A stretch of 64,000 nucleotides of DNA from Bacteroidales bacterium (GCA_017549805.1 JAFYNJ010000008.1:186001-250000); one strand, 5' to 3'; positions 24,217-34,378 are shown, numbered from the stretch's first letter. A program made the numbers and translations. The notes: generated from the letters alone by a model not told the origin.

Positions 24217-25515
24217 TTATTCCACCACCACCAAGTAATAGTTCTTCTTGCCCTTCTGCACCAAAATGTACTTGCCGTCAATCAGGTCATCAACATTCAT
24301 TACCTTTTCGAGAGTGACTTTGTCCTTGTTGACGCTCACGCCGTTGCCTTGCACCATCTTGCGAGCCTCACCCTTGGAGGGGAAGATCTGGGTGTTGACA
24401 GCCATGAAATCGACAATCGGAATGCCAGCTTGCAGGTCATTCATGCTGACATGCTCTTGTGGAACACCGTCAAACACATCAAGGAAGGTCTGCTCATCAA
24501 GCTTCACGAGAGCGTCCTTGGTAGCTTTTCCAAAGAGGATGTTGGAGGCTTCGATGGCAGCATCCAAGGCTTCCTGTGAGTGGACCATCACGGTGACTTC
24601 CTCGGCCAAGCGCTTTTGCAATACACGACGACCAGGATCCTGCTTGTGCTCTTCAATCAAGGCATCAATAACGTCTTTCTCCAACGAGGTGAAGATCTTG
24701 ATGTATTTCTCGGCATCCTCGTCGCTAACGTTGAGCCAGAACTGGTAGAACTTGTAAGGCGTGGTACGCTTCGGATCGAGCCAGATGTTGCCGCTTTCGG
24801 TCTTTCCGAACTTCTTGCCGTCGGCCTTGGTGATCAAGGGGCAAGTCAGGGCAAAGGCTTCGTTTTCGAAACCCAAGGTACGGCGGATCAACTCGGTGCC
24901 CGTGGTGATGTTGCCCCACTGGTCATTGCCGCCCAATTGCAATTTGCAGTTTTTGTGCTGGTAGAGCCAGAGGAAGTCGTAGCCTTGCAGGAGCTGATAG
25001 GTGAACTCGGTGAAGCTGAGGCCATCGCGAGCGGTGCCGTTGAGGCGCTGCTGTACGCTGTCCTTGGCCATCATGTAGTTGACGGTGATATGCTTGCCCA
25101 CTTCACGTGCGAAGTCGAGGAAGGTAAAGTCCTTCATCCAGTCGTAGTTGTTCACCATCTCGGCAGCATTGGGTTCCTTCGACTCAAAGTCGAGGAACTT
25201 GGAAACTTGTTGCTTGATGCACTCCTGATTGTGCCGTAAGGTCTCTTCGTTCAGCAAATTACGTTCTTGGCTCTTGCCCGAAGGGTCGCCGATCATGCCG
25301 GTGGCACCACCTACTAGGATGATGGGTTTGTGGCCGCAGCGTTGCAGGTGACGAAGCATCATGATACCGCAGAGGTGTCCGATATGAAGTGAGTCGGCCG
25401 TCGGGTCGGTGCCGAGGTAGGCCGTTACCATTTCTTTCTGAAGGAGTTCTTCCGTGCCTGGCATCATCTGAGCCAGCATTCCGCGCCAGCGGAGTTCTTC
25501 AACAAAATTCTTCAT
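24217..25515 (-). CDS. tyrS: tyrosyl-tRNA synthetase
   Basis: Charges tRNA-Tyr. 432 residues. Class I signature [18 protein letters not shown] near 33-50, [12 protein letters not shown] for ATP, and the KMSKS-equivalent [12 protein letters not shown] near 232. The RNA-binding S4 domain forms the C-terminus ([19 protein letters not shown]). The start [20 protein letters not shown] is canonical for Bacteroidetes TyrS. Confidence 0.97.
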   Translation of the reverse strand: MKNFVEELRWRGMLAQMMPGTEELLQKEMVTAYLGTDPTADSLHIGHLCGIMMLRHLQRCGHKPIILVGGATGMIGDPSGKSQERNLLNEETLRHNQECIKQQVSKFLDFESKEPNAAEMVNNYDWMKDFTFLDFAREVGKHITVNYMMAKDSVQQRLNGTARDGLSFTEFTYQLLQGYDFLWLYQHKNCKLQLGGNDQWGNITTGTELIRRTLGFENEAFALTCPLITKADGKKFGKTESGNIWLDPKRTTPYKFYQFWLNVSDEDAEKYIKIFTSLEKDVIDALIEEHKQDPGRRVLQKRLAEEVTVMVHSQEALDAAIEASNILFGKATKDALVKLDEQTFLDVFDGVPQEHVSMNDLQAGIPIVDFMAVNTQIFPSKGEARKMVQGNGVSVNKDKVTLEKVMNVDDLIDGKYILVQKGKKNYYLVVVE

Positions 25516-25533
25516 TGATTTTCAATTTGAAGT

Positions 25534-25541
25534 GCAAAAAT
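25534..25541 (-). promoter_or_regulatory. -7 box for tyrS
   Basis: Minus strand TATTTTTG, 19 nt before the tyrS ATG. Confidence 0.65.
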
Positions 25542-25543
25542 AG

Positions 25544-26539
25544 TCAATTTTTGTAATGCCTCAACCGGCAATCCATATTTTGAATCACATTGCCACCATA
25601 GAGCCATGAGTCGGCGAAGTGGAGGTTGCCTTTGGGGAACATATCTTCATAAGCAGGAATGAAGACCATCTCAGGATCAAGGTCGGGACAGACCGTGGTG
25701 TGATTAAACAAATATGTTCTAGTCGGACAAGGAACGATCAGCACGCTGTCGCGATTGTCGTTGTATTTGGCAATGCCTAAATGATACTCAGCGGGAACGG
25801 TGTCGGTGGACATACACCAAGTGGTGGGATTGACTCCTGCCACATCGCCGTACGAGACCATGCCAATGGCTGTAGTGTCAGTCACCGAATTGAAAATGAT
25901 CAAGCCTTGCATGAGGGAATCCGTGGCAGGTTTCAAGGCTTCGGGATAGGCTTCTAACTCTTCTGCGGTGACATGATAGCCAATGCAATAAGCAGCCACC
26001 ATCTGGCTGCGCTGCTCCTCAGTCATGCCGTGCTTCAACAGTTCAATCAGCATCTGGGAACCTTGGCTGTGCCCCATCAGGAAGAATGGACGGCCATGGT
26101 TGAAATGGGCCATGTAGTATTGGAAAGCATCGTTGACGTCAGCGGCGGCAAACGCAGCGAGTTTGGCAAGCGTATCAGCTGTTTGCGAATAAGCTTCAAA
26201 GATCATCTGACGGTAATAAGGCGCATAGAAATTGTAATCTCCATACAGCATCTTGTTGAACCGCTGGTTGCCGTTGGCCTCTTCCCTTACTTCTGGTAAA
26301 GTAATGTCGGAAAACCAAGAGGAATCGTTGTCCTGATAGGAAATCGTGGAGACCGTCGGATAAACATAGAAGACATCCGCCGCATGGCTTTCATCGACGC
26401 AAGAATACCAGTAAATAGTATCGGCATAGTCGATTTGGGAAGGCTCACTGGGTTGAGGTTGAGGGTGACGACAAGCTGAAAACAACATCGAACCCAAAAG
26501 CAAAACAAAAAGTGTCAAACCTGTTTTTCCCATATCCAT
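25544..26539 (-). CDS. DUF3089 alpha/beta-hydrolase lipoprotein
   Basis: 331 residues. Signal peptide with lipobox SMLFSAC. The mature part matches DUF3089: DVFYVYPTVS, then the nucleophile elbow LMGHSQGSQML, a serine hydrolase G-x-S-x-G. Probably an exported esterase or lipase-like enzyme anchored in the outer membrane; substrate unknown. Start ATG 26539 (MDMGKTGL); ATG 26533 is equally possible. A -7 box TACTTTTG lies 14 nt upstream. It is just upstream of tyrS on the same strand, which has its own promoter. Confidence 0.85.
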   Translation of the reverse strand: MDMGKTGLTLFVLLLGSMLFSACRHPQPQPSEPSQIDYADTIYWYSCVDESHAADVFYVYPTVSTISYQDNDSSWFSDITLPEVREEANGNQRFNKMLYGDYNFYAPYYRQMIFEAYSQTADTLAKLAAFAAADVNDAFQYYMAHFNHGRPFFLMGHSQGSQMLIELLKHGMTEEQRSQMVAAYCIGYHVTAEELEAYPEALKPATDSLMQGLIIFNSVTDTTAIGMVSYGDVAGVNPTTWCMSTDTVPAEYHLGIAKYNDNRDSVLIVPCPTRTYLFNHTTVCPDLDPEMVFIPAYEDMFPKGNLHFADSWLYGGNVIQNMDCRLRHYKN

Positions 26540-26552
26540 CTTTTTGAACGGA

Positions 26553-26560
26553 CAAAAGTA
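26553..26560 (-). promoter_or_regulatory. -7 box for the DUF3089 lipoprotein
   Basis: Minus strand TACTTTTG. Confidence 0.6.
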
Positions 26561-26629
26561 GTAAAAATCAGATTTTTTATTGAAATCTCAATAAAATTTC
26601 TCAACTTTGCATCAATTATGCACTTTCGT

Positions 26630-27217
26630 ATGAAACACCTCTTAACCATCCTCACGGTTTCCCTATTACTGCTGGCTTCCTGCGGTGAAAAGCCTACAAA
26701 GAAGACCCTCCCGCAGCGTGAAGGCATCCAATGGGGGGAAATCCATTTCATACCATCGGATGAATATGACTATACGGAAGAAGCCACCCTGATCTATACC
26801 ACAGCCGACGGAACGGTCGATTCAGTGGACTTTTTCCTTTCCTATCCCACAAATCCGGAGGAGTTTTCGGAAAACGGCGGAGGCAGGATCGAAGAAGAAG
26901 ACATCAACTTCGACGGAATACCTGATCTGCAGATCTGTTTAGGACGCTGGGACGGCAATTGGAACATGACTTACGAGGGCTTTGTGTGGGATAAGGAGAA
27001 GGGCGTTTTTGTCAACGTCCCCAATTACTACGAGATCTTCAACCCATGGATCATGGAAACCGAACAAAGCATCATCAGCAACTATCGTGAGTGGATGGAT
27101 GGTGTGCAATACCGAACCTATGAGAGGTACGAGTGGGTTGACGGGGAGTTGGAAAAGACTGATGAATGGGCGGACGAATTTAACCTCGACGAGGAGGAAG
27201 ATGCCGAAGACGAATGA
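26630..27217 (+). CDS. hypothetical acidic lipoprotein
   Basis: 195 residues from MKHLLTILTV (ATG 26618 would add four residues). Lipobox LLLLASC, Cys near 18. The mature protein is strongly acidic, with DINFDGIPDLQICLG resembling an FG-GAP/EF-hand-like calcium loop (D-N-D-D spacing), and ends in a Glu/Asp tail (EEEDAEDE). Probably surface or periplasmic; function unknown. Upstream of glyA on the same strand with an 8-bp-period AT-rich spacer. Confidence 0.75.
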   Translation: MKHLLTILTVSLLLLASCGEKPTKKTLPQREGIQWGEIHFIPSDEYDYTEEATLIYTTADGTVDSVDFFLSYPTNPEEFSENGGGRIEEEDINFDGIPDLQICLGRWDGNWNMTYEGFVWDKEKGVFVNVPNYYEIFNPWIMETEQSIISNYREWMDGVQYRTYERYEWVDGELEKTDEWADEFNLDEEEDAEDE

Positions 27218-27263
27218 CGAAACAACAAATAAACAATTCAATAACTAAACAAATCAACCATAA

Positions 27264-28562
27264 ATGAAAAGAGACGAAAAAATCTTTGATCTGATACGCC
27301 AAGAGAAAGAGCGTCAGATGCATGGTATCGAGCTGATTGCTTCGGAGAACTTCGTGAGCGAACAAGTGCTGGAAGCCATGGGTTCCGTAATGACCAACAA
27401 ATACGCCGAGGGTTATCCTGGAAAGCGTTACTACGGCGGTTGCCAAATCGTTGACCAAAGCGAGCAGCTGGCCATCGACCGTGCTTGCGAGCTGTTCGAC
27501 GCCAACTTCGCCAACGTGCAGCCTCACTCCGGCGCCCAAGCCAACATGGCTGTGATGCAGGCCATCCTGCAACCTGGCGACACCTTCATGGGTCTCGACC
27601 TATCGCACGGCGGCCACCTCTCACACGGCAGCCCGGTGAATGCCTCCGGTATGCTCTACAAGCCCGTGGCCTACCATGTCAGCAAGGAGACTGGCCGTGT
27701 CGATTATGACGAGATGGAGAAGATCGCCCTTGAGTGCAAGCCGAAACTCATCGTGGCCGGCGCTTCCGCCTACAGCCGCGACTGGGACTACGCCCGCATG
27801 CGTGACATCGCCGATCAAGTCGGTGCCATCTTGATGGCAGACATCAGCCACCCCGCCGGTCTGATTGCCAGAGGCATCCTCAATGATCCTCTGGACTACT
27901 GCCACATCGTCACCACCACCACCCACAAGACCCTCCGCGGTCCCCGTGGCGGTATGATCCTCATGGGCGAAGACTTCCCGGATCCTCAAGGCCGCACCAC
28001 CCCGAAGGGTGAAGTGAAGATGATGAGCGCCCTGCTCAACAGCGCCGTATTCCCGGGCATCCAAGGCGGACCGCTCGAGCACGTCATCGCCGCCAAGGCA
28101 GTGGCCTTCGGCGAAGCCCTCTCCGACGAGTACTTCGAGTACATCCTTCAGGTGAAGAAGAACGCTGCCGTCATGGCTCAGGCCTTCATCGACAAGGGTT
28201 ACCAAGTCATCAGCGGCGGTACCGACAACCACTCCATGCTGATCGACCTCCGTGGCAAGTTCCCGGAGATCACCGGTAAGATGGTGGAGAATACCCTCGT
28301 GCTGGCTGACATTACCGTGAACAAGAACATGGTGCCGTTCGACAGCCGTTCACCGTTCCTCACCTCTGGTCTGCGTGTCGGCACGCCTGCTATCACCACT
28401 CGTGGCTTGAAGGAAGACAAGATGCCGTTCATCGTGGAGATGATCGACGACGTCATCAGCGCCATCGACCCGGTCGCCAAGACCGCTCCCGATGCCAAGA
28501 TCAACGCCGTCAAGGCAGAGGTCAATAAGTTGATGAGCGACTATCCGCTCTTCGCTTGGTAA
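27264..28562 (+). CDS. glyA: serine hydroxymethyltransferase
   Basis: PLP enzyme interconverting serine plus THF with glycine plus methylene-THF, a main one-carbon source. 432 residues. The active-site lysine is in [15 protein letters not shown]; the substrate region [18 protein letters not shown] is near 22 and the [10 protein letters not shown] block is near 50. Full length and normal start. Next to upp; a serine dehydratase is also close by, linking the locus to serine use. Confidence 0.98.
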   Translation: MKRDEKIFDLIRQEKERQMHGIELIASENFVSEQVLEAMGSVMTNKYAEGYPGKRYYGGCQIVDQSEQLAIDRACELFDANFANVQPHSGAQANMAVMQAILQPGDTFMGLDLSHGGHLSHGSPVNASGMLYKPVAYHVSKETGRVDYDEMEKIALECKPKLIVAGASAYSRDWDYARMRDIADQVGAILMADISHPAGLIARGILNDPLDYCHIVTTTTHKTLRGPRGGMILMGEDFPDPQGRTTPKGEVKMMSALLNSAVFPGIQGGPLEHVIAAKAVAFGEALSDEYFEYILQVKKNAAVMAQAFIDKGYQVISGGTDNHSMLIDLRGKFPEITGKMVENTLVLADITVNKNMVPFDSRSPFLTSGLRVGTPAITTRGLKEDKMPFIVEMIDDVISAIDPVAKTAPDAKINAVKAEVNKLMSDYPLFAW

Positions 28563-28567
28563 TCTTC

Positions 28568-28654
28568 GTCATTGCGAGCGTAGCGAAGCAATCCAACCAG
28601 CACCATTTCGATTCGGGTTGGATTGCTTCGTCGCATACGCTCCTCGCAATGACG
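28568..28654. repeat. REP-like element, inverted pair (copies B1/B2)
   Basis: CGTCATTGCGAG...AAGCAATCCAACC and GGTTGGATTGCTTCG...CTCGCAATGACG form a long imperfect hairpin with a 17-nt loop in the glyA-upp gap. It can act as a transcription or processing barrier. Confidence 0.88.
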
Positions 28655-28706
28655 TATTTGACACTTCCTCCAAAAATAACAATCGAGAACAAACAACCAT
28701 GAACCA

Positions 28707-29369
28707 ATGAAAATAATCAACTTCGCTGAAACCAACAGCATTCTCAACCAGTATGTGGCCGAACTGAGAGACGTGAACATCCAAAACGATCGCAACACTT
28801 TCCGCCATAACCTCCAACGCATTGGCCAACTGATGGCCTACGAAGTAAGCAAGACCCTCTCCTATTCCGAGAAGAAGATCCAAACCCCACTCGCCACAGC
28901 TACAGCATGCACTCACGACGATGAAATCGTGTTGGCCACCGTGTTTCGCGCCGGTCTGCCCTTTCACCAAGGATTCCTCGATGTGTTCGACCACGCCGGC
29001 AACGCCTTCGTCTCGGCCTATCGTTATTACATGGACGAGAAGCATGAGGAGGTGGGTATCAAGGTGGAATACCTTGCCGCACCGGATTTAACAAACAAGA
29101 CGTTGATCATCGCAGACCCGATGCTCGCCACGGGAGGCAGCCTCCAGCTGGCCTACGAGGCCCTTTGCACCAAAGGCATCCCCAAGCATCTTCACCTCTG
29201 CTGCGTCATCGCTGCACAGGCTGGCGTCGAAAACATCATGAAACTGTTCAAGCCGTTGGACAACGTCACATTGTGGTGCGCTGCCATCGACCCCGTTTTG
29301 AACGAGCATAAATACATCGTCCCGGGCTTAGGTGACGCCGGGGATCTCGCTTACGGCGATAAGATCTAA
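28707..29369 (+). CDS. upp: uracil phosphoribosyltransferase
   Basis: Salvages uracil to UMP using PRPP. 220 residues. The PRPP loop is LIIADPMLATGGSLQLAYEAL; the uracil-binding C-terminus ends PGLGDAGDLAYGDKI. The N-terminus is slightly diverged, as is usual in Bacteroidetes. It ends 3 bp from the convergent elbB stop. Confidence 0.95.
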   Translation: MKIINFAETNSILNQYVAELRDVNIQNDRNTFRHNLQRIGQLMAYEVSKTLSYSEKKIQTPLATATACTHDDEIVLATVFRAGLPFHQGFLDVFDHAGNAFVSAYRYYMDEKHEEVGIKVEYLAAPDLTNKTLIIADPMLATGGSLQLAYEALCTKGIPKHLHLCCVIAAQAGVENIMKLFKPLDNVTLWCAAIDPVLNEHKYIVPGLGDAGDLAYGDKI

Positions 29370-29372
29370 CCC

Positions 29373-30041
29373 CTATCGGGTTTCACCTTTCAACTCTTCC
29401 ACCACCGCTTCAACCAAGTTAAAAGCGCCGTCATAGACGTCTTTCAGGGTGGCATCAAGCATGAAAGCCGGGGTTGTAAACACCAGCTCCTCGTTATCAG
29501 CACAAACATCGCCATGTTCGGTCTGAACATGTTCGGCGCCCCATGCCCTGATGTGATCGGCAACATCTGAACCTTCAGCGCCCAAAGTGACACATACACC
29601 CGGAATCAGTCGAGCCAGCATCACAGGAGCGATGCACTGGGCCCCAATCGGCTTCTTTGCTTCGTGCATCTCTAGGATGGCACGAGCCACATCGGGCTGC
29701 ACTTCCATGGCTTCGCCTTTGAAGGCATAGTCACAGAGGTTCTTGGCAGCACCGAAACCACCTGGGAAGAACAAAGCATCATAGTCATCAGCCTTGAATG
29801 ATTCCAGAGGAAGGATGTTGCCACGGGCAATGCGAGCCGCCTCCGTCATGATGTTACGTTTGGCATTGGCCACCTTATTCCCTGTGACATGGTCAATCAC
29901 TTCTTCCTGGGGACGGTCCGGAGCAAAGCACTGGTATTCACACTGATGTTGACTGATAGCAAGCAACAACGAGACGGCCTCGTTGATCTCGGCACCGTCT
30001 TTATGGCCGCAACCGGCCAAAACAACTGCAAATTTCTTCAT
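29373..30041 (-). CDS. elbB: ElbB (GATase1/DJ-1-like glyoxalase, isoprenoid biosynthesis locus protein)
   Basis: 222 residues of the DJ-1/PfpI superfamily: start KKFAVVLAGCGHKDGAEINEAV, the central FFPGGFGAAKNLCDYAFKG, and the nucleophile elbow in IGAQCIAPVMLARL. ElbB (formerly SCRP-27A/YhbL) has glyoxalase activity in E. coli; its physiological role is not settled. Lies 9 bp downstream of the serine dehydratase gene on the same strand, likely co-transcribed. Confidence 0.93.
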   Translation of the reverse strand: MKKFAVVLAGCGHKDGAEINEAVSLLLAISQHQCEYQCFAPDRPQEEVIDHVTGNKVANAKRNIMTEAARIARGNILPLESFKADDYDALFFPGGFGAAKNLCDYAFKGEAMEVQPDVARAILEMHEAKKPIGAQCIAPVMLARLIPGVCVTLGAEGSDVADHIRAWGAEHVQTEHGDVCADNEELVFTTPAFMLDATLKDVYDGAFNLVEAVVEELKGETR

Positions 30042-30049
30042 AGTATGTT

Positions 30050-31252
30050 CTATTTCATTTGTTCATAATCACGGGCAAGTCCTCCTTGGGAGGTCTCTTT
30101 ATATAAGGAAGGAAGATCCTTGCCGGTCTCCTTCATGGTCTCCACCACCTTGTCGAACGACACGCGATGGTGTCCGTCAGTGAAAGTGGAATAGATGTTG
30201 GCATCGAGGGCACGGGCAGCAGCGTAGGCGTTACGTTCGATGCAGGGAATCTGCACCAGTCCGCACACGGGGTCGCAGGTCATGCCAAGATGGTGTTCGA
30301 GGGCCATCTCAGCGGCATATTCGATCTGGGCGGGACTGCCGCCAAAGAGCTGGTTGGCAGCGGCTGCAGCCATGGCACAAGCCACACCCACCTCGCCTTG
30401 ACAGCCCACTTCGGCACCCGAGATGGAGGCGTTGGTGCGGACGATGTTACCCACCAAACCCGCCGTAGCCAGAGCTCGTATGATGCGGGTATCGCTGAAG
30501 TCATAGTTCTTGGAGAGATGATACAGCACCGCCGGCATCACGCCGCTGGAGCCACAGGTAGGTGCTGTGACGATGCGTCCGCCCGAGGCGTTCTCTTCGG
30601 AGACTGCCAGGGCGTAGGAATAGACCAGTCCGCGGCTCTGCAAGGTGTGCGAAAACCCTTTGGCCTTGACGTGGTACATGGCTGCCTTGCGCGCCAGATG
30701 CAACGGCCCGGGCAACACCCCTTCCTGTTGAAGTCCCCGCTCCACAGCGGCTTTCATCACCTGCCATACCTCCATCAAGTAGTCCTCCACCTCTTTCTGA
30801 TTCTCGTACTCATAGACATATTCCCAATAGGTACGCCCTGTGCGCTCACACCAGTCGAGGATGTCCGTCATCTTGTTCATGGGATAGACGTCGGCAGACA
30901 CGTATCGCTTGCCCTCTTCGGCAAGGTCCCCGCCGCCAATGCTGAATACCGTCCACTCATCGGTGATGCGCCCATCTTGGTCCATGGATCTGAAGAGCAT
31001 GCCGTTCGGGTGGAACGGAAGAATGATGTCGGGACACCACAGAATACGGGTAGGGCGATTTAAGGTGTTGAGGATGGCCACGTCGGTCATGTGGCCTTTG
31101 CCCGTGGCAGCCAAACTCCCATACAATGTCACATCGAAAGCATGGGCTTCGGGATGGCGCTCGTTAAAAATCTGCGCGGCTTTCTGCGGTCCCATGGTAT
31201 GGCTACTGGAAGGGCCAATACCAATCTTATAAATGTCTTTGATGGTCTTCAT
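30050..31252 (-). CDS. sdaA: L-serine ammonia-lyase (single-chain, iron-sulfur)
   Basis: Deaminates L-serine to pyruvate, feeding the pyruvate oxidoreductase route. 400 residues from [21 protein letters not shown]; the open frame upstream is non-coding. The beta-like domain is N-terminal. The alpha-like catalytic domain has [18 protein letters not shown] and the cluster cysteines in [19 protein letters not shown] classic oxygen-sensitive anaerobe enzyme. Followed by elbB. Confidence 0.96.
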   Translation of the reverse strand: MKTIKDIYKIGIGPSSSHTMGPQKAAQIFNERHPEAHAFDVTLYGSLAATGKGHMTDVAILNTLNRPTRILWCPDIILPFHPNGMLFRSMDQDGRITDEWTVFSIGGGDLAEEGKRYVSADVYPMNKMTDILDWCERTGRTYWEYVYEYENQKEVEDYLMEVWQVMKAAVERGLQQEGVLPGPLHLARKAAMYHVKAKGFSHTLQSRGLVYSYALAVSEENASGGRIVTAPTCGSSGVMPAVLYHLSKNYDFSDTRIIRALATAGLVGNIVRTNASISGAEVGCQGEVGVACAMAAAAANQLFGGSPAQIEYAAEMALEHHLGMTCDPVCGLVQIPCIERNAYAAARALDANIYSTFTDGHHRVSFDKVVETMKETGKDLPSLYKETSQGGLARDYEQMK

Positions 31253-31296
31253 AGAGAATTTTTTTGTTTTTTTTCTTGTATGTCCAAAAAAAGTTC

Positions 31297-31304
31297 TATT
31301 TTTG
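31297..31304 (+). promoter_or_regulatory. promoter of tRNA-Ala
   Basis: -7 box TATTTTTG with TTG about 22 nt upstream (near 31275), 18 nt before the mature tRNA. Confidence 0.7.
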
Positions 31305-31322
31305 CAGCGCAAAACAAGCAAG

Positions 31323-31396
<74 letters not shown>

Positions 31397-31398
31397 CA

Positions 31399-31435
31399 AA
31401 AATCACCGCCGAAGATTTCGGCGGTGATTTTTTTT
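31399..31435 (+). terminator. terminator after tRNA-Ala
   Basis: AAATCACCGCCGAA pairs with TTCGGCGGTGATTT, followed by a run of T. Confidence 0.92.
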
Positions 31436-31450
31436 GCTCAAGCCAATCCT

Positions 31451-32038
31451 TTACACATACTTATAAATCGCAATGACATAGAATCCATCCATAAGCTCGG
31501 GGGGATCCACCGAGAATATGTCGCCACTGTCATCCGTCGCTTCCAAAAGAAGGTATTGTCCTCCTAAGTTGTTTTCCTTTGGGGTCACGGAGAACTCCCT
31601 CTCCCCTTTGACCACTTCTTGTTGCGACAGCTTTTCATAGAAGGCGTTTGCATCCTTTTGATTGACGAAACACAGGTCCTGGTTGATGGAAGTGGCTACG
31701 GACACCTCGTAAAAATAGGCGTGGTCTGAAGTGCCCTGATAATCCCATTCTTGTTCCCCTTTCTTCATATCTTTCCCAAACGCCACTACATAGAAACCGG
31801 CATCGTCGATGTCTCCCTCCACACCTTCCTCGCCCTCCATGTCATCTACAATCTCACCTTCGTAAAGAAAGGTCATGCCACACTTTGCAGCGGTGGCCTC
31901 GTCGTCATGGTTGATCAAATCCACGAAGTCTTCGAGAGAAAACAGGTCAAAGTCCTTGTCTTGTGCCGTCTTGTTGGACTGATTGCAGCCCACAGCAAAG
32001 AGCAAACACAACCCGAATATCAAGATACTCTTTTTCAT
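31451..32038 (-). CDS. hypothetical lipoprotein
   Basis: 195 residues, not recognised. Signal peptide MKKSILIFGLCLLFAVGC with the lipidated Cys18. The mature part is acidic with an EGEEGVEGDIDDAG stretch and two beta-rich segments ending in similar strands (DDAGFYVVAFGK near 78 and MDGFYVIAIYK at the C-terminus), hinting at an internal repeat. Same strand as yqeY, 14 bp after it. Confidence 0.75.
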   Translation of the reverse strand: MKKSILIFGLCLLFAVGCNQSNKTAQDKDFDLFSLEDFVDLINHDDEATAAKCGMTFLYEGEIVDDMEGEEGVEGDIDDAGFYVVAFGKDMKKGEQEWDYQGTSDHAYFYEVSVATSINQDLCFVNQKDANAFYEKLSQQEVVKGEREFSVTPKENNLGGQYLLLEATDDSGDIFSVDPPELMDGFYVIAIYKYV

Positions 32039-32052
32039 TTTCTATTGTCGTT

Positions 32053-32499
32053 TTAATTCAACATTTCCTTTACCAGCTGCGAGACTTTGGCGTTGTCGGC
32101 CTTGCCTGCTACTTGCTTGGTGGCCATGCCCATCACCCGGCCCATGTCCTTGATGGACGAAGCACCCGTCTGGGCAATGATATCCTTGATGATGGCGCGC
32201 AACTCGTCTTCACTCAACGGCTGGGGAAGATAAGCCTCGATGACGGAGGCTTGGAACTTCTCTTCGTCGGCGAGTTCTTGACGGCCGTTCTGTTCATAGA
32301 TGGCAGCAGATTCCTTGCGTTGTTTCACCAGCTTTTGGAGCAGACTCAACTCGGTGGCTTCGGTGAGTTCGGTATTGCCTCCTTTGGTCTTTTCCAAGAG
32401 GATCTGCGCTTTAATCGCCCTGAGGGCTTCAAGTTTCTTTTGGTCGCGGGCCAGCATGGCGGCCTTGATGTCGGCCATTAAAGTGGTTTCAAGTGACAT
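32053..32499 (-). CDS. GatB/YqeY domain protein
   Basis: 148 residues, matching the stand-alone YqeY family (helical domain related to the tRNA-binding tail of GatB): MLARDQKKLEALRAIKAQIL, then AYLPQPLSEDELRAIIKDII and GRVMGMATKQVAGKAD. Suspected tRNA-linked role; no enzymatic motif. Lies 8 bp from the membrane gene upstream on the same strand. Confidence 0.93.
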   Translation of the reverse strand: MSLETTLMADIKAAMLARDQKKLEALRAIKAQILLEKTKGGNTELTEATELSLLQKLVKQRKESAAIYEQNGRQELADEEKFQASVIEAYLPQPLSEDELRAIIKDIIAQTGASSIKDMGRVMGMATKQVAGKADNAKVSQLVKEMLN

Positions 32500-32507
32500 G
32501 ACTTATC

Positions 32508-33611
32508 TTAATTAACATCGGCGCGAGCCATTGAATCTTTGTAGTATTTCTGATTGATGAACACATCCTCCTTGTAGGGATTGATATGACGCTTCTTGGA
32601 TACTGCAATGATATAGCCAAGAGCGACAACGTTCACTACCAGCGCAAGTGCGCTGATCACCATCATCATGGTGGGATTGGCTGCCACGATGGAAGGATCT
32701 ACTGTAGTTCCCACAATGCCGTCAACCGCAGCCTGTCCGCCTGCAGCATACAGTTTCTCAACGGTAGCGACACCTTCGGGATAGAGGACGGGAAGCGTAG
32801 CCCAGCTGTACCACTGGCGACCGTCTTTGAAGGTCTCCTGGAAGAGCGGGAACACCTGAGCGAACATGCACCAGATGGCCAGGGTATTGGCACGGTTCTG
32901 AATCCAGCCACCACGATTCCACAGCAAAGCAGCAATGGTCGGGGCCAGCAGCAGAGCGACACCACAGTACCAGCTGTGCGTAGGCAGGCAGTTGTAGGTG
33001 TAAGCGAAGTTCCAGATGTCGTAAATGACGATATAAACCCAGGTCATGTCGGCCCAGATCATATCTTTCTTGTCCTTGGAAGCATACACATTCCACCAGG
33101 CAGTCATACAGAAGATGTTGAGCAAACCAGCCACGCCATTGAAGACATTGTGCCAGCCACCATATTGCCAGACACCTTCAGAGGTGAGCCACCACTTGTT
33201 CCATCCCATCGCGGCGCTCTCAAAGTCGGAGGCGCATGCAATCAGAATGTTAATGGCCACGATGACAAACGGGAAAGGCTTGAACCAGTGCTTGGCACCG
33301 ATGCCCCACTTGTACTTGATCATCATAAAGCCGATACATCCGGCTGTGGCCGCATAGAGCTTGGCATAATGGAACCAGCCTTGCATATAGACATGGGTCT
33401 GGTTTTCCAATGCCCACTGGGCACCACTCCTGACACCGAAAAAGATGGCGAGGAAGTAAACGGTGAGAGCCAGCGGAACGACCAAGAAGGTAAAGATACC
33501 GCCGAACTTGGTGCGACGGGCAAACTCGTTAAGTAAGATCAGGCCTGCGAGGACAACGAGCATCATTCCCCACTGAGGCAGCGCATGAGCGCCATAGACT
33601 TGGAAAAACAT
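32508..33611 (-). CDS. DUF5692-type integral membrane protein
   Basis: 367 residues, about nine to ten hydrophobic helices with many Trp and aromatic residues (for example GWNKWWLTSEGVWQYGGWHN), ending in a short cytoplasmic tail. I recognise it as resembling DUF5692 family proteins; no function is known for these. It is the last membrane gene of the run hypB - Fe-S flavoprotein - hypA - small membrane protein - this gene, all on the minus strand with short gaps, which suggests a joint role. No signature of a transporter family is visible. Confidence 0.75.
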   Translation of the reverse strand: MFFQVYGAHALPQWGMMLVVLAGLILLNEFARRTKFGGIFTFLVVPLALTVYFLAIFFGVRSGAQWALENQTHVYMQGWFHYAKLYAATAGCIGFMMIKYKWGIGAKHWFKPFPFVIVAINILIACASDFESAAMGWNKWWLTSEGVWQYGGWHNVFNGVAGLLNIFCMTAWWNVYASKDKKDMIWADMTWVYIVIYDIWNFAYTYNCLPTHSWYCGVALLLAPTIAALLWNRGGWIQNRANTLAIWCMFAQVFPLFQETFKDGRQWYSWATLPVLYPEGVATVEKLYAAGGQAAVDGIVGTTVDPSIVAANPTMMMVISALALVVNVVALGYIIAVSKKRHINPYKEDVFINQKYYKDSMARADVN

Positions 33612-33612
33612 A

Positions 33613-33652
33613 TTGTTTAGAATTTAGAAGTAAGAATTCAGAAGTAAGAAGA
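33613..33652. repeat. 7-bp tandem repeat before the DUF5692 gene
   Basis: AGAATTT/AGAAGTA/AGAATTC/AGAAGTA/AGAAGAT fill the gap between the two membrane genes; the sense strand reads ACTTCTN. Confidence 0.85.
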
Positions 33653-33997
33653 TTATTGGGCGACTGGTGCTTTTTTACGTTCTTTTAATAAAGCATAAAC
33701 CACCCATACTGCAGTAATCACCAACGACATGGGCACGCCAACGGTAAGCATCTCACGAAGCATGACAGCACCGCCGCCAGCCTCTTCAAGGGCAGTAAAG
33801 AACGGGAAACGCCAGGTGAGTTCCCCATTGATGATATGGTCCACAACCAACATCACCGAACCACCCCAGAGCATCTTCTCCAAGACCGGGATGTGACGTT
33901 TGAGCGCCGAGTGGCTGTTTTCTATGGATTTTTCATTGACTTTGCGATACGTGCTGGTGACCATCGCCTGTGCCAGTGGAACGATAAAGCATGACAT
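33653..33997 (-). CDS. small membrane protein of the hypA/hypB cluster
   Basis: 114 residues, not recognised. Three hydrophobic stretches: the N-terminus (SCFIVPLAQAMVT), the middle (LEKMLWGGSVMLVVDHIING) and the C-terminus (VPMSLVITAVWVVYALL), with a basic tail. Flanked by hypA and the DUF5692 gene, with 7-bp repeats on both sides. Could be a small subunit partnering the DUF5692 protein (inference from position only). Confidence 0.7.
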   Translation of the reverse strand: MSCFIVPLAQAMVTSTYRKVNEKSIENSHSALKRHIPVLEKMLWGGSVMLVVDHIINGELTWRFPFFTALEEAGGGAVMLREMLTVGVPMSLVITAVWVVYALLKERKKAPVAQ

Positions 33998-34004
33998 TTT
34001 TTTT

Positions 34005-34036
34005 AGAATTTAGAATTCAGAAGTAAGAATTAAGAA
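34005..34036. repeat. 7-bp tandem repeat before the small membrane gene
   Basis: AGAATTT/AGAATTC/AGAAGTA/AGAATTA/AGAATTA between hypA and the 114-residue membrane protein. Confidence 0.82.
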
Positions 34037-34378
34037 TTATACTATTATACTGTTGATTTCGACCTCGTTGCCGCGAAGCAGCCATGTGTTGTTACTGTTA
34101 CAATGCGGACAGGTTTTGCCGAACTTCACCGTCTCGTATTCCTGCTTGCAGCTGTCGCACCAAGTCACCGCAGGAAAGACGTTGACCTTCAACTCACATC
34201 CTTTGAGCAAGGCTTCCTTGTCGGCCGCCCAACGCCAGCAGTCGGTGAGCAGATGCGGGACCACCGTCGATACTTCGCCGATGTCCATCACCACGCTGGA
34301 GACATGCTCCACATGGTGCTCCTCCGCCACTGCTTTGACATCTTTGATGATATAGAATACGATACCGAGTTCGTGCAT
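34037..34378 (-). CDS. hypA: nickel metallochaperone HypA
   Basis: 113 residues. The N-terminal MHELGIV supplies the His2 nickel ligand. The zinc site is CDSC...CPHC (near 74-96), and VVMDIGEVSTVVP is the family beta strand. HypA hands nickel, with HypB, to NiFe-hydrogenase large subunits or, in some bacteria, urease. Its ATG overlaps the stop of the upstream flavoprotein (TAATG), indicating translational coupling. No hydrogenase or urease gene is in the window. An in-frame extension upstream lies in the flavoprotein gene and was rejected. Confidence 0.93.
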   Translation of the reverse strand: MHELGIVFYIIKDVKAVAEEHHVEHVSSVVMDIGEVSTVVPHLLTDCWRWAADKEALLKGCELKVNVFPAVTWCDSCKQEYETVKFGKTCPHCNSNNTWLLRGNEVEINSIIV